From: Selaginella moellendorffii
Lineage: Eukaryota; Streptophyta; Lycopodiopsida; Selaginellales; Selaginellaceae
NCBI RefSeq assembly: GCF_000143415.4
Contig: NW_003314279.1
Span: 1,723,243 to 1,787,242, forward strand
DNA: 64,000 nucleotides
Direction: 5' to 3'
The notes below the pieces were generated by a model. The model was not told the origin of the DNA, ran no database searches, and saw only the letters and a list, made by a program, of their open reading frames with translations. Each line of letters opens with the position of its first letter. The stretch's first letter is position 1. This document shows, in pieces, positions 60,387-64,000 of this stretch. The translations under genes were made by a program, and so were the position numbers.

Positions 60387-63300
60387 GAGCTGTTTGTTTG
60401 GACTCCCCGAATAAAAATCACTTTTCTTCAAGCTCCTCACTACCTTTCATCAAAGCCACCACCAATTCCCGCAACTTCCGCATCCCATGTCTCCTTTTTT
60501 TCACCGGACAATTAGGACTCAAGGCTCTAGCACTACTGGACTTGGGTGCAACTTCCTGCTTCATGGACACGGACTTTGCTGCCCGACATCACGTTCCTCT
60601 TTCTCCTACCATATGGGATCTGAGGGTTGAAGGTATCGGCGGGCATTTTGTGTCTCCATCTTCTGGACTTAGGGAAAAGTTGCCCGTTCGAGTACACATC
60701 AGGTCCACTGTCACTGATATCGCCTTCAACATCATCAACAGCAAGTCCTCCTCTGTGGTGCTTGGCCTCCCTTGGTTCCAACTACATCAGCCTCAAATCT
60801 GTTGGTAGGAATTACAGCTCATCTCTCCCACATCACCATCTCCCACAGCTTCCCCTATTGTTCATCCAGTCCGAATCAGGAAAAGTTCCCTAAACTCAAA
60901 TCGGGGTTCTATTCCTGACTTTACAAAGTTTTCACCCTCTTCTTTTCCCTTTCTTCCATCTTTCACTAGACAGTATCCTCATCTCATCATTCCATTCAGT
61001 CGTACACTTCCTCCTATCTCCACAATCACTATGAAAGAACTTCTTCATGAAGAACTTATTTTCCTTTTTGCTTTGCATGTTTCTCCTGTCAGTCTTCCTA
61101 AGAAGTTTCATGATTTTGGGGATGTGTTTGACAAGAAAAAAGCTAGTGTACTGCCTGTTCATCGGCCTTATGACTGTCCCATTGATTTACAGGAAGGAGC
61201 ATCACCTCCGTGGGGGCCTATCTACGGGTTATCCCCGTCCGAGCTTAAGGCCCTCAAAGAATACGTGGATGAGAACCTTGCCTCGGGGTACATTCAGCAT
61301 TCGCAGTCCCCGGCTGGAGCGCCTGTCTTCTTTGTCAAGAAGAAGGATGGGATTTTGCGGCTAGTCATCGACTACCGAGGTTTGAACAAGGTGACTATTC
61401 GAAACTATTATCCACTGCCCCTGATCTCGGACCTGTTGGAACGCCTCGGCGGTGCCCACTTCTTCACCAAGATCGACCTCCATGGAGCATACAACCTGAT
61501 CCGGATCCAACCTGGTGATGAATGGAAGACTACGTTTCGAACCCGCTATGGCTACTTTGAGTACACTGTCATGTCATTTGGCTTGACAAATGCTCCAGCA
61601 ATTTTCCAACACATAGCAAATGACATCTTTTGGGAGTTTCTTGATCAGATGGTGATCATCTACCTTGATGACATCCTCATCTACTCAAAAACTCAGGAGG
61701 AGCATGACGAGCATGTGCAGAAGGTGTTGGCAAAGCTGCGGGAACATAGCCTATACACGAAGCTTGAGAAATGTTCTTTCGATCAAGAGTCTGTGGAGTT
61801 CCTTGGGTTCATTGTCACTCCTGAGGGTATTACGATGGATCCTGCCAAAGTCAAGACTATTCTCGAATGGGAGCCTCCACAATCAATGTCGGACGTTCAG
61901 GTTTTCCTTGGCTTCGCCAACTTCTACCGCAAATTCATTGATCACTACTCTGATATTGTCCTTCCTCTCACGCATCTCACTCACAAGGATGTTCCCTTCT
62001 CTTGGTCTGCTGCTACCCAGCAGGCCTTCGACACACTCAAGGCGGCCTTCAGTTCTGCTCTTGTCTTGATCCACGCTAATCCCTCACAACCTTTCTTCAT
62101 CGAGGCTAATGCCTTCGACTTTGCCATCGGTGCTGTGCTGTCTCAACTTGGAGCAGATCAAGAATTTCATCTGGTCGCCTTCCATTCTCAGAAATTCCAG
62201 CCTGCAGAGATCAATTACAAAATCCACGACAAGGAGCTCCTTGCAATCGTGGATTCTTTTGGAGAGTGGCATCGTTTCTTAGAGGGGGCAGGCCATCAAA
62301 CAACAGTCTGAACGGATCACAAAAATCTTGAGTATTTTGCCACTTCCCAAGTTTTGAGCCGTCGTCAAGCAAGGTGGGCACAATTCTTGAGTCGGTTTGA
62401 CTTTGTTATCAAGTACAGACCTGGAAAGTTTCAAGGCCTTCCTGATGCTCTTTCAAGGTGGTCCTATCTCAATCTCAGGCCTGGTAATCTTGCCTTTGAT
62501 CAACAGGATCAAGTTATCCTTGGTCTTGATCGGCTTCAAGTTATGGCAATTTCCCTAGCCCCTCAGGACTCCTCCTTGATGGATGCAATCAGAAACGATC
62601 TTCAATCTGATGACCTCGCCAGCGACATTTTCCCCCATCTTCAGGCTAGACACCCAGTGACTCCTGATTGCCGGCAATTTTACGAGTTCGAGTTCTTAGA
62701 TGGCTTGTTGTACCGTGGGGAGCAGCTTTACGTTCTTGAAGGTGATGCTCGAAGGTTGGTCCTAATGGCGGGCCACGATAGCCCGACTGCTGGTCACTTC
62801 GGCATTGCAAAAACCTATGAGCTGGTTGCACGGGACTTTTGGTGGCCTCACATGGACGACTACATCAAAGCTTTTGTTACCTCCTGTGACACTTGCGCCC
62901 AGAATAGGGTACCTCGCCACCTTCCTTCAGGTTTGCTTCGTTCCCTCTCGGTCCCTCCAAGTCCTTGGGAATCCATCTCCATGGATTTCTTGAGTGATCT
63001 TCCAAATTCTTGAGGCTTCAATAACATTTTAGTCGTAGTGGATCGCTTCACAAAGATGGCGCACTTCTTGCCATGTACCAAGGAGTTTTTGGGCAAGGAC
63101 ATGGCAAAATTGGTATTCAGAGAAACTTTCCGACTTCATGAGATTCCTGTAGATGTGGTTTCGGATCGAGGACCTCAGTTCATCTCTCATTTCTGGCAAC
63201 GGTTTCTGCAACTGCTTGGAGTGAAGGCCAACCTCTCTTCGGCGTATCATCCTCAAACTGATGGATAGTCCGAGCGAACGATTCAGACGTTGGAACAATT

Positions 63301-63743
63301 CCTGAGGTGCTTCATCAACTATCATCAGGATGACTGGTTCGATATCCTTCCCCTTGTTGAGTTCTCCTATAACAACTCTGTTCACTCCTCTCTTTGAGTT
63401 TCCCCCTTCTTTGCGAACTTTGGCCGAAATCCCCGATTCAATCTCTCACTTCCTTCTCCATCTGAATCCTCTCATTCTAATCCTCACTCTGAGACATTTG
63501 TCTCCAGCCTCCAAGAAATCCACAACTCCATCTCCTTCCACCTCCATCGTGCTCAGGAATCTCACAAAACATTTGCCAATGTCCATCGTCAGGATTGTCC
63601 CCCTGGGGATAAGGTCTGGCTCCTCAGGCGAAATATCTCCACCACTAGACCATGTCCCAAACTCAATTTCAAACGCTTCGGGTCTTTCCCTATCACTGCT
63701 ATCATTAATCCTGTCACTTATTGCCTTGCACTTCCCTCCTCAT
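60387..63743 (+). pseudogene. pol of element D: protease, reverse transcriptase, RNase H, integrase
   Basis: The protease site reads LLDLGATSCF (about 60533), where active enzymes have D-S/T-G. The reverse transcriptase has LVIDYRGLNKVTIRNYYPLP and YLDD at 61661-61672. RNase H has FIEANAFDFAIGAVLS and TDHKNLEYF. Integrase has HDSPTAGHFG and CDTCAQNR (HHCC zinc), then MDFLSDL, SDRGPQF and SSAYHPQTDG. In-frame stops: TAG 60806-60808, TGA 62309-62311, TGA 63011-63013, TAG 63266-63268 and TGA 63395-63397. No frameshift is seen. The C-terminal end is cut at 63743. Confidence 0.88.
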
Positions 63744-64000
63744 TATAAGCAACCAAAGGGAACAACTCGAGAGACGATCCATAGGGGTTCAAATATAGAG
63801 GGAAAGGGCCCACGAATAAGAGTGCACCCCCTTTTCCAATCGGTTATGGGTCTTGCGATATTTGGGGTTAAGCGTCCTTGGGTTTGAATAGTACTGGGCT
63901 GGGTGACCTCCCGAGAAGTCCAAACTTAAGAGCTTACATTTGGTATCGGAGCGGGTCTTGAGTCCGACTCTGTTGGTTGGCTAAGGGAATCACACCACAT
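63744..64000 (+). mobile_element. Family-C TRIM-like element, 5' LTR and interior start
   Basis: LTR 63744-63938 (TATAAGCAACC ... GAGCTTACA, 195 bp), then primer site TGGTATCGGAGC at 63941. The following 60 bp match the interior of the complete element at 21212-21275. The rest is beyond the window. It interrupts element D. Confidence 0.85.

Larger units (their letters stand above)
58906..63743 (+). mobile_element. Ty3/Gypsy element D with nearly continuous gag-pol
   Basis: It starts TGTCAGGAATCC inside a family-C LTR. The 5' noncoding region contains five 26-bp repeats (58971-59100) and a TATA box (59180-59187). gag starts at 59415, and protease, reverse transcriptase, RNase H and integrase follow in one frame from about 60386 to 63743. 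At 63744 a family-C LTR begins, so the last part and the 3' LTR lie outside the window or are lost. The primer-binding site was not found. The relatively few lesions suggest it is the youngest coding element here. Confidence 0.85.

Overview
This is nuclear DNA from a land plant. Three plant genes with split coding regions (FTSH4-like, a PDR/ABCG transporter and ELP3) lie on the minus strand, surrounded by Ty3/Gypsy, TRIM-like and hAT transposon remains. All 21 PDR introns are only about 47-74 nt long. Such short introns in a conserved plant gene fit a lycophyte such as Selaginella (inference, not proven). A run of exactly 100 N at 41179-41278 marks a scaffold gap, so this is draft assembly sequence.

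Layout. 1-2320 is AT-rich with no gene. 2321-7498 is a minus-strand LTR element (family A2) with a 1.5-kb LTR. 9.15-19.5 kb is the gene island. It holds a broken FTSH4-like gene, an apparently intact 22-exon PDR transporter (1446 codons) and a broken ELP3. The two broken genes keep their introns, so they are DNA-level copies or decayed originals, not processed retrogenes. 21.0-21.6 kb is a complete 597-bp TRIM-like element (family C). 21.9-28.5 kb is a degenerate LTR element (family E) with a gag zinc knuckle and no recognisable polymerase.

From 28.7 kb to the end the window is nested LTR retrotransposons. The insertion order can be read from target duplications and from comparison with uninterrupted copies. 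F is a chromovirus tail (integrase plus chromodomain). B is a large non-autonomous element that shares F's 3' noncoding region and LTR. B copy 1 received A copy 1 (duplication GATGG), a hAT element and A copy 3 (minus strand). A copy 3 received B copy 2 (duplication ATAAA), and B copy 2 received A copy 2. A family-C LTR sits in the minisatellite of A copy 3. It is split by element D, a Gypsy element with a nearly continuous but stop-interrupted pol, and a further family-C element interrupts D at the right edge.

The most notable structural point is a 2.37-kb segment (32746-35118) that appears inverted. Turning it around rejoins two LTRs of different families, each split exactly at the breakpoints. 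Other points are a promoter-like module (a conserved 14-mer, a G run and a TATAGTA motif) shared by LTR families A, A2 and B, and a 12-bp purine-rich minisatellite inside the A and A2 LTRs. The PDR transporter is the only gene here likely to make a complete cellular protein.
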